Part shown: in pieces, positions 46,634 to 59,667 of the stretch
Layout: every line of letters starts with the position of its first letter
Numbering within the stretch: position 1 is the stretch's first letter
Origin: Adineta vaga
Taxonomy: Eukaryota > Rotifera
Length of the DNA stretch: 64,000 nt
Assembly: GCA_021613535.1 (NCBI GenBank)
Contig: CP075495.1
Coordinates: forward strand, 8,370,001-8,434,000
Direction of reading: 5' to 3'
Made by a program: the position numbers and the translations under genes
Notes under the pieces: generated by a model
The model's database searches: none
What the model was told of the DNA's origin: nothing
What the model saw: only the letters and a program-made list of their open reading frames with translations

Positions 46634-46881
46634 CTTCAAAATAAAAAATCTAATATTTTCGTCTAATTTTTGCCCCGGTCGGAACACATGCGTTAAAATC
46701 CATAGGATAGGAAATACATGACATCTAGTTTTGATTGGTACTCACATATTAGCCAATGACAAAGGATAGTAAGATGCCACTAATGTTATTCAGGTTGCTT
46801 AGATACGTTTATAAAGTAATCACTTGTAATGGTCTGTAACATAGTTTAGTTTTTGTTACGATTAAATCTTGAAAGAAAAAC
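46634..46881. promoter_or_regulatory. Short shared upstream region between DDB1 and RSPH14
   Basis: Only 248 bases separate the start codons of the divergent DDB1 and RSPH14 genes, so both 5'UTRs and promoters must fit here. I see no clear TATA box. A bidirectional promoter is the simple inference. Confidence 0.5.
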
Positions 46882-48533
46882 ATGGCATCAAGTACCATAC
46901 CAACACATTATCCTCAATTGGTCGACCCAACACGAACACCACTTGCATTTCTTAATCGAGCTGTTCCTCGTCTAGTAAGCATGAAAAATGACTTCGATAT
47001 CCGTGTCGTCAAGTAGCCATAAGCCTTCAATTAGAAATCAGATTTCATTCTGAACAAAGGATTGTTTCAATGTAACTTTTGACGATGAAATATTTAACAG
47101 AGCAAAGCTATTTATTTGAATTTTCAATACAAAACATCTTTTAGAATCGAGAACTCAAAAGCGAAGATCTTCTCTTACGTCAACGCGCAGTACGATCATT
47201 ATGTGATTATCTTCATGATCCTGAACATATAGTACCATGTCTAGAAGAAGGTTCGCTATATTTATAAACGAATCATTTTATCTTTACTTTCTTTATTATA
47301 TTTCAGATATTCCAGCAACTTTACTTGCATTATTAAAGGACAAAGATCAGTTCTGTCGGTTAAAAGCTGCTGAATGTTATTATGTTATTGCAAGTAAAGA
47401 GTCTCGAAAATCGTGAACCAACCTTTTCTGTATCATTCGTATTTTTAGGCCATGCTATCGGTCGTCAAGCGATGCTTGCCTGTCATGTTATTCCACGTTT
47501 AGCTGATCTATTTAACGATAAAGAAGCATCAGTAAGACGAAATGCTCATAAAGCTGTATCGATGTACAGCGAAGCACCACCTGGTAGAGAAGTCCATAGA
47601 ATCAAATAGATATGAATAAAATGTCGATTACTTTTTATGTTTAGGAGCACAAAATCTAATTGAACTTCGTCTAGTTGATACATTGCTAAAAAAATTAGTT
47701 ACTGAACTTGATGAAATCAAAGTATGAAAATAATTCATTTGTTGATTCGTAAAATTTTGATTCTATTCACAGGAATTGATTTTAAATACAATACATTTCT
47801 GTTTAATATGTGATGTTGAACAAGCATTGACATCGGATGCAATGACAATATTAACATCATTACTTGAACATCCATCTGATAAAATAAAAACACTTGCCGC
47901 TCTAACAATATTTCATTTAAGGTTTGAAAATAAAATAATTTTCAATTCTTAATTCCTAATTCAATTGAATATTAATTGCTTTTAGTGTTTCATTGAAAGG
48001 CAAAGAACGTGCCGTTGAAATTGGTACAGTCGATCGATTAGTTAAATTACTTGATGCAAAAGATGATGGATTGAAAAGTAAAACAGCTCTTGCTCTTTCC
48101 GTGTATGTTCTTCTTCTTCTTAATTTTGACAAAGTCTGATAAAATAATCTTTATTGTTTTCTCCTAGCATTTGTATTATTACACCAGGAAAATATTGTAC
48201 AATCAAAGCTGGTGCAATACCAAAACTTTTAGCCCTACTTGAAACTGAATCAACAGAATTAATTGTCAATGCACTCAAAGTAAAACTTCTTTATTTGATT
48301 GATAAAATTCATGAACAAGAATTTATTTAGGCTATAACATGTGTTGCTGAAGCACCAGAAGGAAGAAAACAATTTCTTGAATCTGTTGATCGAGTAAAAG
48401 AGAGTTTATTTTTATATTTTCAGAATACATGATTTGATATTTTTTTTAGATTGATCAATATGTTAATCATCGATTACCAAATATTGCAAAACATGCACAA
48501 ATTGCCGCGAAAGTTATCAAATGGAAGCCTTGA
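46882..48533 (+). CDS. RSPH14: RSPH14, radial spoke armadillo-repeat protein
   Basis: Ten exons: 46882-46974, 47145-47250, 47307-47393, 47449-47583, 47645-47721, 47773-47921, 47986-48102, 48168-48279, 48331-48393 and 48450-48533. All phases fit and the product is 340 residues. It aligns along its length with vertebrate RSPH14 (RTDR1): DPTRTPLAF near the start, LLLRQRAVRSLCDYLHDPE, serial armadillo/HEAT helices (AIGRQAMLACHVIPRLADL, LIELRLVDTLLKKL, ITPGKYCTIKAGAIPKLLALL), the EAPEGRK segment, and a terminal VIKWKP close to the VIVWKP end of the human protein. RSPH14 belongs to the radial spoke of motile cilia, consistent with a heavily ciliated animal. Length is close to the usual ~350. Confidence 0.95.
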
Positions 48534-50051
48534 ATGAAATGAGAACTATTTTACCAATTTATTCATTTGATTATTTTTTTTCTTGTCCCTTTTTTTAATA
48601 AATAATAAATAATGTCACATATATATTCCATCGTCATCGATGAAATTTTTTATAAATAATCACACTAATGAATTATAACAAAAAAAACAAGGAGAAGTTG
48701 TTATTATCATGTAAACGAATCTATTAAACACTTCAGTCAAAACGACTCTATTTTGTTATCATCATCTTATTTCTTCACACCTAGAACTTATATTCTTCCA
48801 TCATTTATTGATTGGTTTCAATAAGCAACAAAATCTATAGTCAATTCATGATTATCAAAGACACCTTCGAGGCATTATGAACGAATGAATCGAATAAGAA
48901 AACAAATTCTCTCTATTTGAAATGTCTATTTATATCGAACTTCATCTACCGGCTATATAGATTTGTTTGATGCAGTGCTTCAGTTTTTTTCGTCTTTTTT
49001 TTCTATAACAAGTAATGATCCGTTCCCATCCGATACACTTTCTACGGTATCAGATTGAATAAAATATAATAAAACAAGAGAAAAATCACAAAAATAACTT
49101 ACGAGACACGTTCGTTGATTGAGAAATGTCTTCTTAAGATGGCACGTGAACTTTCTTTGATCTCTGATTTTCACAGAGAATAAAATAAAATAAAATAAAA
49201 TACAAAGAAAGAAAGAAAGGTAATCAGTCATCAATTCTAATCGCTGCTCTTGACCACTAACAAACAAAAATGTCTTCATTGATTCACATCTTATCATAAA
49301 AGCGTCATTTAAAGCAATGTCTATACACTTGACTATATTCACATATTTATCAACGAAGATTTTAGTGGCAAAAAACAATTAGAAATATAAATACGGATTT
49401 CACAAATGATAGCATTCGTGTAATAAAATATGTTTTCTCTATTTCATTTTACGTTATCCTCGAGTTTAATCAAGCGTCAATGACGTAAAAAAGACGATGA
49501 AATACTTAAGCTAGAAAAGATCGTTATCTTTATGAGTAATGATAGAAAAATGAAAATAGACTATATATGTGTCAATGACACAACAAGTAATGCAAAGGGA
49601 GAGAGAGAGAGACCAAGAGAAGAAAAAGTATTCAAACAAGTTGATTCTTATTCGTCTGATGGAATAAGGATGAAGGAGACAAAATCAGTATTTGCTCACA
49701 CTTTTTGAGGATGCTGTGTATACAGTTATTGATTGCCTTTTCTTCTTTTCTTACTTTCACCTGTATATAACGTCGTCAACCAGTCATTATTTCTTTTTTT
49801 TTCTCTTTCTCCGCAGGCTTTTTCATTCGTCCAATTGCTCCTGTCGTCATAGACTTTTTTCTTATTGGCTTGAAATGTTACATTTCGATAACGTAAAACA
49901 AATACGTATACTTTAGAGAAGGGAGAGAAAAGAAGAAAAAAGCGCGACAAACAACCGAGGTGAAGCGTGAAGCTCTTGCACACTTGACAAAGCGAATATA
50001 TCGACAGATTTATACATACATACCTACACAGACACACACATACCTACACAC
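48534..50051. other. Upstream region of the T-box gene
   Basis: About 1.5 kb without a supportable gene, with short GA-rich and CT-rich tracts. Likely carries T-box control sequence, but no specific element is identified. Confidence 0.45.
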
Positions 50052-53000
50052 ATGCGTATGGGTTTTCGACCTCTTGTTAATTTATCAGCACCACTCAGTG
50101 GAAATATGAATTCAATCTTTTCAACAACAACACGATCATTTGTTAATCCATTTCTTAATCAATCATCGTATTCGGTTGATAATAATCATCCACAACAACA
50201 ACATAAAGATGATGATCAAATCAATGATGATAATGATGATCCTGATCTTAAAGTTGAATTAGAAAATAAACAACTATGGGATGCTTTTCATACACATGGT
50301 ACAGAGATGGTATGAACTAAACTATTTTCTCATATCATTGTTTTATTGTCTAAATTGTTGTTTTTTTTGTCATATAGGTTATTACCAAAAGTGGCCGGTA
50401 GAAAAGTTTCATCTTTATCAAACCAATTTAAAAACTTGTCCTTTTCATTTAGACGAATCTTTCCAGCTTTTAAAGTAAAAGTAACTGGTTTGAATCCACA
50501 AGCCAAATATGTTTTTTTGATGGACATTCAAGCTGCTGATTCTCATCGATACAAATTTCACAATTCAAAATGGATGATTGCTGGCAATGCTGATCCTGAA
50601 ATGTCTAAACGTCTCTATGTCCATCCTGATTCACCAGCAACAGGTTTGCTAACAAATATATTTTTGTTTCATAAATTCTTATTGAAAAAAACAACTGAAA
50701 TTATCTAGGTGAACAATGGATGTCAAAATCGGTTTCATTTCATAAATTGAAATTAACCAATAACCTTTCTGATAAAAATTCTTATGTAAGTAAAAGTTCT
50801 TTCATATATATATATATATATATTAAACGAAGAAGAAGGCAATCTGTTCATTAATCATCATATTTGATATTCGTTTTTCTCCATCCATTATCATTTACTC
50901 AAAAGTAATAAACAAGTTAATGTTTTGTTTCGATCAGTTTATTTGATATCGTCGCCGTATGTTTGTCTATCTTGACAATCGATCGTTACTATATTTCACC
51001 TTAAAGATTCTCTTTATGAATCTAATGAGCCATAGAGAATGCATAGGAAAAAAAAGAGCGAGCGAATAAAGAACTGTTCTTCCAACTAAGTACGAAAGAA
51101 AGAAAGAAAAAACGAAACCTCCCCATTCATCTAACATCAATTTGAGAAATTGATTTGTTTGCTTGTCATAAAATGTGTTGATAAAGGAGATTTCTTATTT
51201 GACGTTTTCTTTTTTTACCTACTAATAACACTCTATTAACAACACCCATCCAGGTGCAAGTCAAGTTTGCCTTTTTACGATGCCAGTGGCAGACAAGAAA
51301 GAATAAGAAAAAACGAAAGATGATTCATTTTGTCTTTAGACAATACTTAATTCAATGCATCGTTATCAACCACGATTACATATTGTTAAAACGAATGATT
51401 TAATTAAAATTCCCTGGTCACCAATCAAAACATTTATATTTAAAGAAACACAATTTATTGCTGTTACTGCTTATCAGAATGAAAAAGTAAGAAAATTTAT
51501 CATAAAACTATTTCGTCTTTCTTTTTCTCTTCTCTTCTCTTCTCTTATTTGATTTAATGTAATGATATGCTTCATAGATTACCCAATTGAAAATAGACAA
51601 TAATCCTTTTGCAAAAGGTTTTCGAGACAATGGAGCAGCAAGCAAGCGTGATAAAAGGTATGTGTGCATACTATACATATATATATATATATATATTTCG
51701 TTATTCTTTTTCATTCTTTTTTTCTCTCTCATTGAATAATGCACATATGAAAAGATCGGTTAGGTAGATCAACTTCGATTAGTATCCGTGTAAAAGCGAT
51801 ACATCACAGGTGTGCTTATGTAATCGTATACGTATATGTAAATAGATAGAGATGAATATGTACATGTATAGAAGAAACAAAATGAGTGAATACCGATAGT
51901 CTCCTTCCTTTCTCTCCTTCTCTCTAGTCATTTATATTATCTTTTGAAAGACAAAATAAAACCGAAAAATTCAAGTGGAGTTCATCAATTTTTTCCCTCT
52001 CTTTTGATCATCTATCACTTTTGCTTTTCTCGAGGCATTCAATCTCTCATCTCATTTACATTACTCTATCATAGATACACAATATATATCTCGATCAATA
52101 AAGTAGCTTCCTTCATTTGTCGTTTATCATCATTTGATATATATATATATACATATATTAAAAGGAAAGATGTGTATTTTGTTGTGATTTGAACGTGTGC
52201 GTGCGAATGTCTGATGTGTCACGTTCAATTTGCGATCTCACTCTCTGTCTGACTCTCTGATCGATCCGTCGTCCATTTATATCAATACATTTGTCTAGTG
52301 ACAAAAACCTGACTGTGATCACTTATTTTTCAATGTGTGATAATGGATGCAAATGGATAGAAAGAAATAAGAGACAATACACTTCTTTTCATACATATAT
52401 CTATATATATATTTTTCTTGTGTTTAAAATGATAAAACCAGATGCCTTTAAATGAACATGAAAAGAAAAAGAAGAAGAAGAAGCATTTCTTGCTTATTTG
52501 ATTTAAACGGACAGATTGATTTATAAATTCATTGGATTCCGAGTTCAAAATCAAAATGTTCTTAGTTTTCTACCAATCATTTGCAATTCATGAATATTTA
52601 TCTTAATGTTTAATCTAAAAATCATTTGACTATGTAATTATACTTGAATCTTGTCAAACATCAATTTTTTAGACGACTCAATTTTGATCTTTCTTCAAAT
52701 GCAACGTCATCATCATCATCAGCAACAACAACGACGACGACGACGACGACGATGACAGGACTTTTATTTGACAAACCTCCATTACCTCTCCTACACAATT
52801 ATCACTCCCTTGAGAATTCAACTGAGAAAAATGATGATTTTATTGATATTGAATCACACAATCAATATGAGAATGACTCTCTACATGTTAAACGTACACC
52901 GAGTTTATCATCACCAACATCGACTAGTACATGTTCACCAACAATGAGTCATCATCGACCATTTCCAATTATTTCACCGACTTATCCATATGATCATCGA

Positions 53001-53321
53001 CCATTGAAAAGATCGCGTTCACCTTCGACAACAGATGAAGAAACAAATAAACGAGTTTGTTCAAATAATATTCCTCGTCCAATTGTGAAAAATGATCTAC
53101 GAAATATCGAATCACTAATCGAACGAGTACCAGAAAAACCTATTTCAACACCTCCAACTATCTTTGATCCAAATTATCTTTATCTATTCTATATGGCACA
53201 ATTTCAAAATCATCAAAAACCACCATTATTACATCCACATGCTTTACAACGTTATTTCTTATATAATCAACAACAATTACAAAATTATTATCAATATTCT
53301 TCTATACCGAACACTAAATAA
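50052..53321 (+). CDS. T-box transcription factor, Tbx2/3 class
   Basis: Seven exons: 50052-50309, 50378-50397, 50453-50643, 50709-50785, 51340-51486, 51578-51657 and 52673-53321, giving 473 residues. The T-box starts at [19 protein letters not shown] and continues [111 protein letters not shown] and FAKGFRDNG. The [12 protein letters not shown] and [19 protein letters not shown] signatures place it with Tbx2/3/omb. The tail is Ser/Thr/Pro-rich with a threonine run. Tbx2/3 proteins are DNA-binding repressors in patterning. Exon 2 is a 20-nt microexon. Introns 4 and 6 are long (554 and 1015 bp) for this genome and may hold enhancers. Two in-frame ATGs lie six bases apart; I used the first. Confidence 0.94.
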
Positions 53322-53520
53322 GACATTTGTTAACATTGTTCATTTTTTTTGTATATATTTCTATTTTTTATCACTGTGTGCTAGCTTGATTTTGTTTTCT
53401 CTTCTTCCTCCTTTTGTTTTCTTTCTTGTCAGTGATTTTTGTGTTTTGCCTTTTTTTTTCTCAAATAAATAATATCGAGCGCAAATTGATATATTTTATT
53501 TGGTATTTATCGAATTCGAA

Positions 53521-55031
53521 ATGGAACATTTACTTCCAGCAAATTATCAAATGTTTGCTAGCAGTGAAAAAGATGAAGTAGTCATGTCAGGAATGTATAA
53601 ATGTGAAGGATTATTTGCAGATTTTATACACAAATTCAAACCTGGTTATGGTCAAATGAAATCTGTATGTATGAAGAAAACTGAATCATTTGAACGTTAT
53701 TCTTTTTCAGGTCTTAACAGAAACGGATCGTTCTGCAAAACCAACTATGATTCTTTCTGCACCTGATGTTAATTTAACAGATGTACAAACAGCGGAAATT
53801 ACTCATTTAACTCAACTATATTGTTTAGGCAATAATCCATCACAACGACGTCGTTATGCTTTGATTATTTTTCAACATTTTGCATTTATCATTGGTGGTT
53901 ATGATTTTGATGTGAAGACTAAAATACGTTCTCAACCATTACATGATTTCGTCTATGATGTTGTAAGTATTCAATAAACAGTTGAAAAAATTTCCTTCTT
54001 TTTTTTGAATGAAATATTATAGAATAAAAAGACATGTCGATCTATTCCAACTTTTCCACCGCCGGGTCGTGTTTCTTTTGGTGTAGCACCATCAGAACGA
54101 TATATTTTAGTCATTGGAGGACATACATATGATAATATATCGTTATCAAGTGTGTTTATTTTAGATACACAAAATATCGATAAAGGTTTGATTTGAATTT
54201 ACAGTTTTGATTATGAATATTTTGTGGATTTTATGTTGGTTGGGAAAAATTCCCATCGTATCCACATCCAATTTTGGCACCTGGAGTTACTTTTATCGAC
54301 AAACGAATAATTGTGATTGGTGGTTTCGATATTGTTGTCGGTATGAATGTTCATCCGATTGTCGTAATTACTATTATCTGTTCATACAGGAGAAACAGAT
54401 ATGTTATCGAGTCATTATCAAATGGAGTAAGAAAACATTTGTTTTCTTTTGAAATTTCTTCATCATGATTTATTATTTAGTTTCCGTGAGAAAGTTTGGC
54501 GTCAATATGCAGATCTTAATCCACCACGAGCTCGAACATTGGTTATTTGTATTGATAATGGAAATGAGTTAGAAATCTATAGTAGGAATCTCATTGAAAT
54601 AGTTTGATCGTATATGTATTTATGATTTTTCGGTCATTTTAGCGGCAGGTGGTTATACATTAGTTCACGATAAAGCTCTCGTGATCGGTAAATTGATTGT
54701 CATTCTATTTCTTGAACAATCTAATTGGTTTTTGAAGACAAAATACATTCGTATGATGCTCAAAAAGATCAATGGAATAGATTAACTGATATACCTGATC
54801 TTCGAATAGATCATGCGATTACTATAGCACAAACAAAACTGATTATTAGTGAAGAAATACCTAATTTGGATGAAACAGATCAACCAATTATGATTCCAGT
54901 ATGTATAAAGATCGTATTATTCTTTGATTTCTGATTATTTTTTCTATTCTATTAAGATTCGTATGTATGATTTTGAAAGTGGAATATGGAAAAATATTCA
55001 GAATGACGAAAATTCGAATACTGAGAAATGA
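53521..55031 (+). CDS. Kelch-repeat protein
   Basis: Nine exons fit in phase: 53521-53664, 53711-53962, 54023-54185, 54236-54340, 54390-54426, 54481-54581, 54643-54687, 54738-54898 and 54957-55031, giving 360 residues. Kelch blades are seen as YALIIFQHFAFIIGGYDF, RYILVIGGHTYDN, WEKFPSYPHPILAPGVTFI followed by RIIVIGGF, TAGGYTLVHDKALVI, and IHSYDAQKDQWNRL. There is no BTB domain. Every junction is GT-AG except the 3' end of intron 3, where the only phase-correct site that keeps the WEKFPSYPHP blade ends in TG (54234-54235). An ordinary AG at 54285-54286 would delete 17 codons in frame. The gene is probably a beta-propeller adaptor of unknown partner; that junction leaves some doubt about function. 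Confidence 0.78.
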
Positions 55032-55372
55032 CTTCATATAAGATGTCGTGAATGAAATAGCAAGAAGATCATCATCACTTTTGTTAATTTATACATATAC
55101 CTCACTAAAAGATAAAGTGTACTTCAATGCAACTAGTCTTGAAATCTTCATTCTGTATATTGGAGTCAATGTTTAAACATTTCTATATTAAATGTTTTGT
55201 TATCATGTACCATACGATGGGAAGGTGTTTTTGAAGTACAGAAAGTGACCCAGTGATTAAAACTCTTTGCCAATTTCCAATACTTTTGTTCCATGTTGAA
55301 TGTGTGATGGGGGTAGAAATGGAATATTTATGAGCACGATACATTACTAATCTACAATTATAATACGTGATA

Positions 55373-55585
55373 CTAATAATGATTTGTCTGTACCATCTGC
55401 ATTCTGATAGATTTGAAAAATTCAGATTCTGGCATATTTTCATCGTCTGCTTCATCAAATAGGACTTCGATTTTTCGTGTAGCTGCCTCTTGTTTTGTTA
55501 TTTTGTTATACTTATTACGAATTATATAATCTGCATATTTCTCAAGTAAAAGTCGAACAATATTCGTATGAGCATAATAGGTCAC
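55373..55585 (-). pseudogene. Ankyrin-repeat gene fragment
   Basis: The frame reads HTNIVRLLLEKYADYIIRNK, a clear ankyrin helix-loop, followed by a short acidic tail (EVLFDEADDENMPESEFF). Nothing upstream continues it as further repeats, and no start exon was found. It looks like the 3' end of a lost ankyrin gene; a final exon of a gene with large introns is less likely. Confidence 0.5.
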
Positions 55586-56540
55586 TTGTCTTCTGATGAG
55601 ACATATCGTTTGATAGTTACGAAAAAATAGTTTTTAATGAACTTTGATTCGTTTTATACATTGCATGTTCACGGAACAGAGTTTAGACAGCTTGCGAACG
55701 AACATATTTGTTGAACTTCATACTGTCAACGAAAATTGAATATATTTACGAATTGAAAAAGTGCTCAGAACGAAAAAAAATCTTTTGAAATCGAATGCTC
55801 GTATAGATTTCTACGGCATATATTAAATAGAGCATGACAAGTCGTTATCAACATCACGAATTTATCGCAATAACTGCAACAGATCAATTCACAGTACCGT
55901 AAAAATTATTTTAATGTGATAATTGTTGCTATAACAAAAAAAATTGCAATAGAATAGGAATGAATGTTTTTGTATTGAAGCGTAAGAAGATTGCTAATCA
56001 CTACTAATGTCAGTAGTGAGCGCAGAACTCGAGAAAGACATCGAATTAAGTATGCATGAACTTCCATCAATATCCTTTAGAATGTCATATAAGTTTATAA
56101 TATCTTAAGATAAATTTTTTTTTTAATTGAAGCATTACACATAGAATATGGCTCATTAATATGCATGACATGTATACAAATATTAACTGAAAGCAATCGA
56201 TAGTTTTATCAAATCATTCTATTAACGAAACCAAATTGATAGACACATGACAAGAAAAGGAAACTAATGATTTGACTCTCGACAGATGACATTAACGGAA
56301 TCTAAGTTAATTATGAATTTCGATATCTGTATAGAGAGATTTCATTCATTTTGTCAATAAATTTAAAAGAGAGAAAGAGAAAACAAATTCCATGGAGAGA
56401 TTATATTTAATATCAGGAAAACAACAGCAAAATACGATATGTATTTGATATAGATGAAAGAGAGAAGACACAAAAAAAAGAGAAAAACATAATATTATTC
56501 TAAATGATTTTCGAATAACGTACGAGTGAACGAAGTTATA
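55586..56540. other. Intergenic, nothing recognised
   Basis: AT-rich DNA downstream of the NCKX gene without coding pattern. Confidence 0.45.
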
Positions 56541-59500
56541 TTAAGAACACATAGGGGGGTTGACAAAACCAAAAACATTGAGTTCAATTAATAAGGAGAA
56601 AATAACGAAAACTCCATAAATACAAATGAAAAATATGCCGAGATTTTTATCCAAATACCATTGACGACGATGAAAACTAATTACCTAACAAAGAAAACAT
56701 TTCAAATATAAAATCAGATCGAAATCTCCTCCTTACTGTTAAAGCGACAATACCAAGTAAAAGAACAGAATCATACATTAATCCATTTGAATTAATATGT
56801 ACTGCTTCTCCACTAATTAATGATTTAAAAAACCATGGTAATGCAAGACCAACAAGTAAATCAAATACATTTGAACCAAATGTATTCGATACACCCATAT
56901 CAACCAAGCCTAATCGAATTTATTCTTTCTATAAATTATCTATTAATATATTTCATTTTCTTACCTTGACGAACAACTAAAACACTACTCATCGCATCAG
57001 GTACACTACTGCCTGCAGCTAAAAATGTTATACCCATAACACTATCCGGTATACCGAAAGTAAAACCAATGATGGTAACCATCCAAACCATTAAATAAGT
57101 CAATAGGCACAACCATACAATAGACATAATAAATGTAAATGGATACCATTTGAACCATCTGTTCAATAGAATGAATTGATTTCCATCAGATAAAATAGAT
57201 TGACTTACCGTGGATTACGACAATCAGGAATGGTAAAATGAAAAACAATCTTAATCGGTGCTGTTACTGCCCATTTAGCAAAATTCATTGGATCATAATT
57301 ATAATTTGGAATAGTTTTCCAATCATCATAATTTTCATCGATTGCCAAAAGACTAAATATAGAAAGATTTTTACGATGACATATTATAGAATATGCATCC
57401 AAATTAAAGATTTTACCTCGGTGTTCGACCTTGATAAAACGAAAATCGTCTTTCATTTGCTGGTTTTTGAGGACGTGATATTCCTTGACTTTGAATTCGT
57501 AACTAAAAAACCAAATAAATTATTTTATTCTATACTTTTTTTTGCAGTCAATTTTTATCTATCTTACATGACTAATAACAAATCGAACGGCCATTCGAAA
57601 TCGAGTACGACTTCGAAAATATCTTGACATCATGATTTTCAATGCTGCTGTTTCAAAATCAATTGGTGGATGTGATCTTCCAATAAGTTCATCAAGTGGC
57701 ATTTGATTTTGTTGCATTGTTGAATTATTATAATTAATACCATCATCATCATCGAACCGTTCTACGAAAAAAGAGTAAAAACGAACATTCTTTTATCTAC
57801 GGAAATAGACTCGACATTGATTAATTAAATTACCATAAGTACTTTTGACTCCATATGTTTTCTGTGTATTAGCAGGAGTAATGATTGGTTCATCTGGATA
57901 ATTAAATGCTTGAAAAACTTGCCATCGACCAACAACTAATTGTCTTAATCGTTGATTATTACTAAAATGAAGTAATGAAATTTTTCAGATAAATAATAAA
58001 CGAAATAATCAATTCTTACCACATAATGGCAATATATCCTGCGTACATAAGAAGAAGAAATGTCGATTCAAATAAAGTTATTCGTCCATCAGATAAACAC
58101 TATGACATAAATAGAATATCATTCAATGTCATTTCATTAGTTTAGTGACATTTACCATGATTAAAATTAAGATTGACAAAGAATAGTAGATTGAATCACG
58201 ACATAATGGCCTATAATAGATCAAATATACACATAGAGAAAAAATCGAATGAGTTAGTTTAATGAATATTATTATTACATACCACCAAGTTAATCGAATT
58301 GCCTACAAAATAAATATAATTAAATAATAAAGATCTTTCTGTTTGATTTTCTAAACTTACAGCATTGACAAATAAACCACATACACCAATAACACAAACA
58401 ATATTGAAAACAGCTGAACCGACAATTGTTCCAACACCAACATCACCTTTAGCCACAAAGATTCCTGATCAGAAAAACGAAATTTCTTCTTTCGACCAAA
58501 ATTTACACCTATTCATCAAACTAATTTACCGATAATAGCAGTAAAGAGTTCTGGTGATGATGATCCACCTGCCATAAATGTTGCACCGGCAACATCTTCA
58601 TCAAGGCCCAATGTCTACAGACAAAAACAAATTATCATTTGAGTGCTAAATTTCAAAATTAATCATCTACTTACTGCGCATAATTTGTCTAATGCTGATA
58701 TGAAATAGTCATCGACAACAAGAGCAATAGCAAGAAAAATATATAAACAAGCAATAAAGTGAAATAGAATTGCTCCCTAGACGGCAGAGATATATTAATC
58801 GCTAATCAAACTAATTTAATTGACTTACACTACGTCGTTGTGATTGACTGAAAAGATCTTCAGGAAATTCACTAATAGCTGGAATGAAAAAAAACAGAAA
58901 ATAAAAAATGTTATTTTTACGTAATGTATGCTTTTAGAAATTCCTTCTCTGAGCAAAAGAGAGAGAGAGAGAGAACGAAAGAAGCATATAAAGATTAGAT
59001 TAGATGATAAGACTTCTTTATTTGATAATTTAATTTGACATAAATTATTGAAGAAGAAAGAAGATTTCTTTTATTTTATATTATCGAGTACAGAAGAGAA
59101 GAATATTTTATTCACCTGGTTCTGTACAATTTTTCAATTGACCAGGTTGCCAACTAGTAGTAGTGGGTAGAATAGTTGTACTGATGATCGTCGTTGTTTT
59201 TTCGTCGTCATCTTGCTCTAAATAAATACAATATTACCTTTCTACTCTTGTTATATTCAATCAATGGGAAAAGAATTTAACCGCAATTCTCCAGGGATAT
59301 TATCTAATAAAGTATCATGCTAGGCTATTTTCATATGGTTGTCAAATAAAGATGATGGCCTGTATTCATTGTCGTCTTTTCCGGTGTCAATAAACAAATC
59401 GAACATGATGATTGTCAATATAAAAAAGAAACTAAATTATTTACCATTCAATGGAGTTGTTGATTGTATTTTTTGTGGTCGATGTTTCCAATTTGATTTC

Positions 59501-59667
59501 GTACTACTGGGTGCTGCATCACTCGGTCGAAAACGTTGTCCAATGACCTGTGCCAAAGCAAGTCCAACGAGAATTCGAATGAAAAATTTCACATTATGTC
59601 GATTGAAAAATTGATTCCTTGCGGAATGTTGTTGTTTGTGCAACAACGAATATGATGATTTTTGCAT
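56541..59667 (-). CDS. K+-dependent Na+/Ca2+ exchanger (NCKX, SLC24 family)
   Basis: A multi-exon gene from the ATG at 59667 to a stop at 56541-56543. The N-terminus has a hydrophobic signal or anchor segment ([17 protein letters not shown]) and a Thr/Ser-rich loop. Alpha-1 repeat region: [56 protein letters not shown] cytoplasmic loop follows ([16 protein letters not shown] ... [11 protein letters not shown]). Alpha-2 region: [20 protein letters not shown], then [20 protein letters not shown] and [17 protein letters not shown] last exon ([15 protein letters not shown]...) ends FVNPPMCS. The paired alpha repeats with GSS(S/V)P(E/D) are the ion-binding core. NCKX exports Ca2+ and K+ in exchange for Na+ at the plasma membrane. 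The gene looks intact; the subtype is not clear. Confidence 0.92.

Noticed and set aside
54341-54389. Apparent second lesion in the kelch gene where the open frame runs to a stop
   Set aside because: A canonical GT-AG intron at 54341-54389 resolves it; a canonical intron at 54688-54737 likewise resolves the next one.
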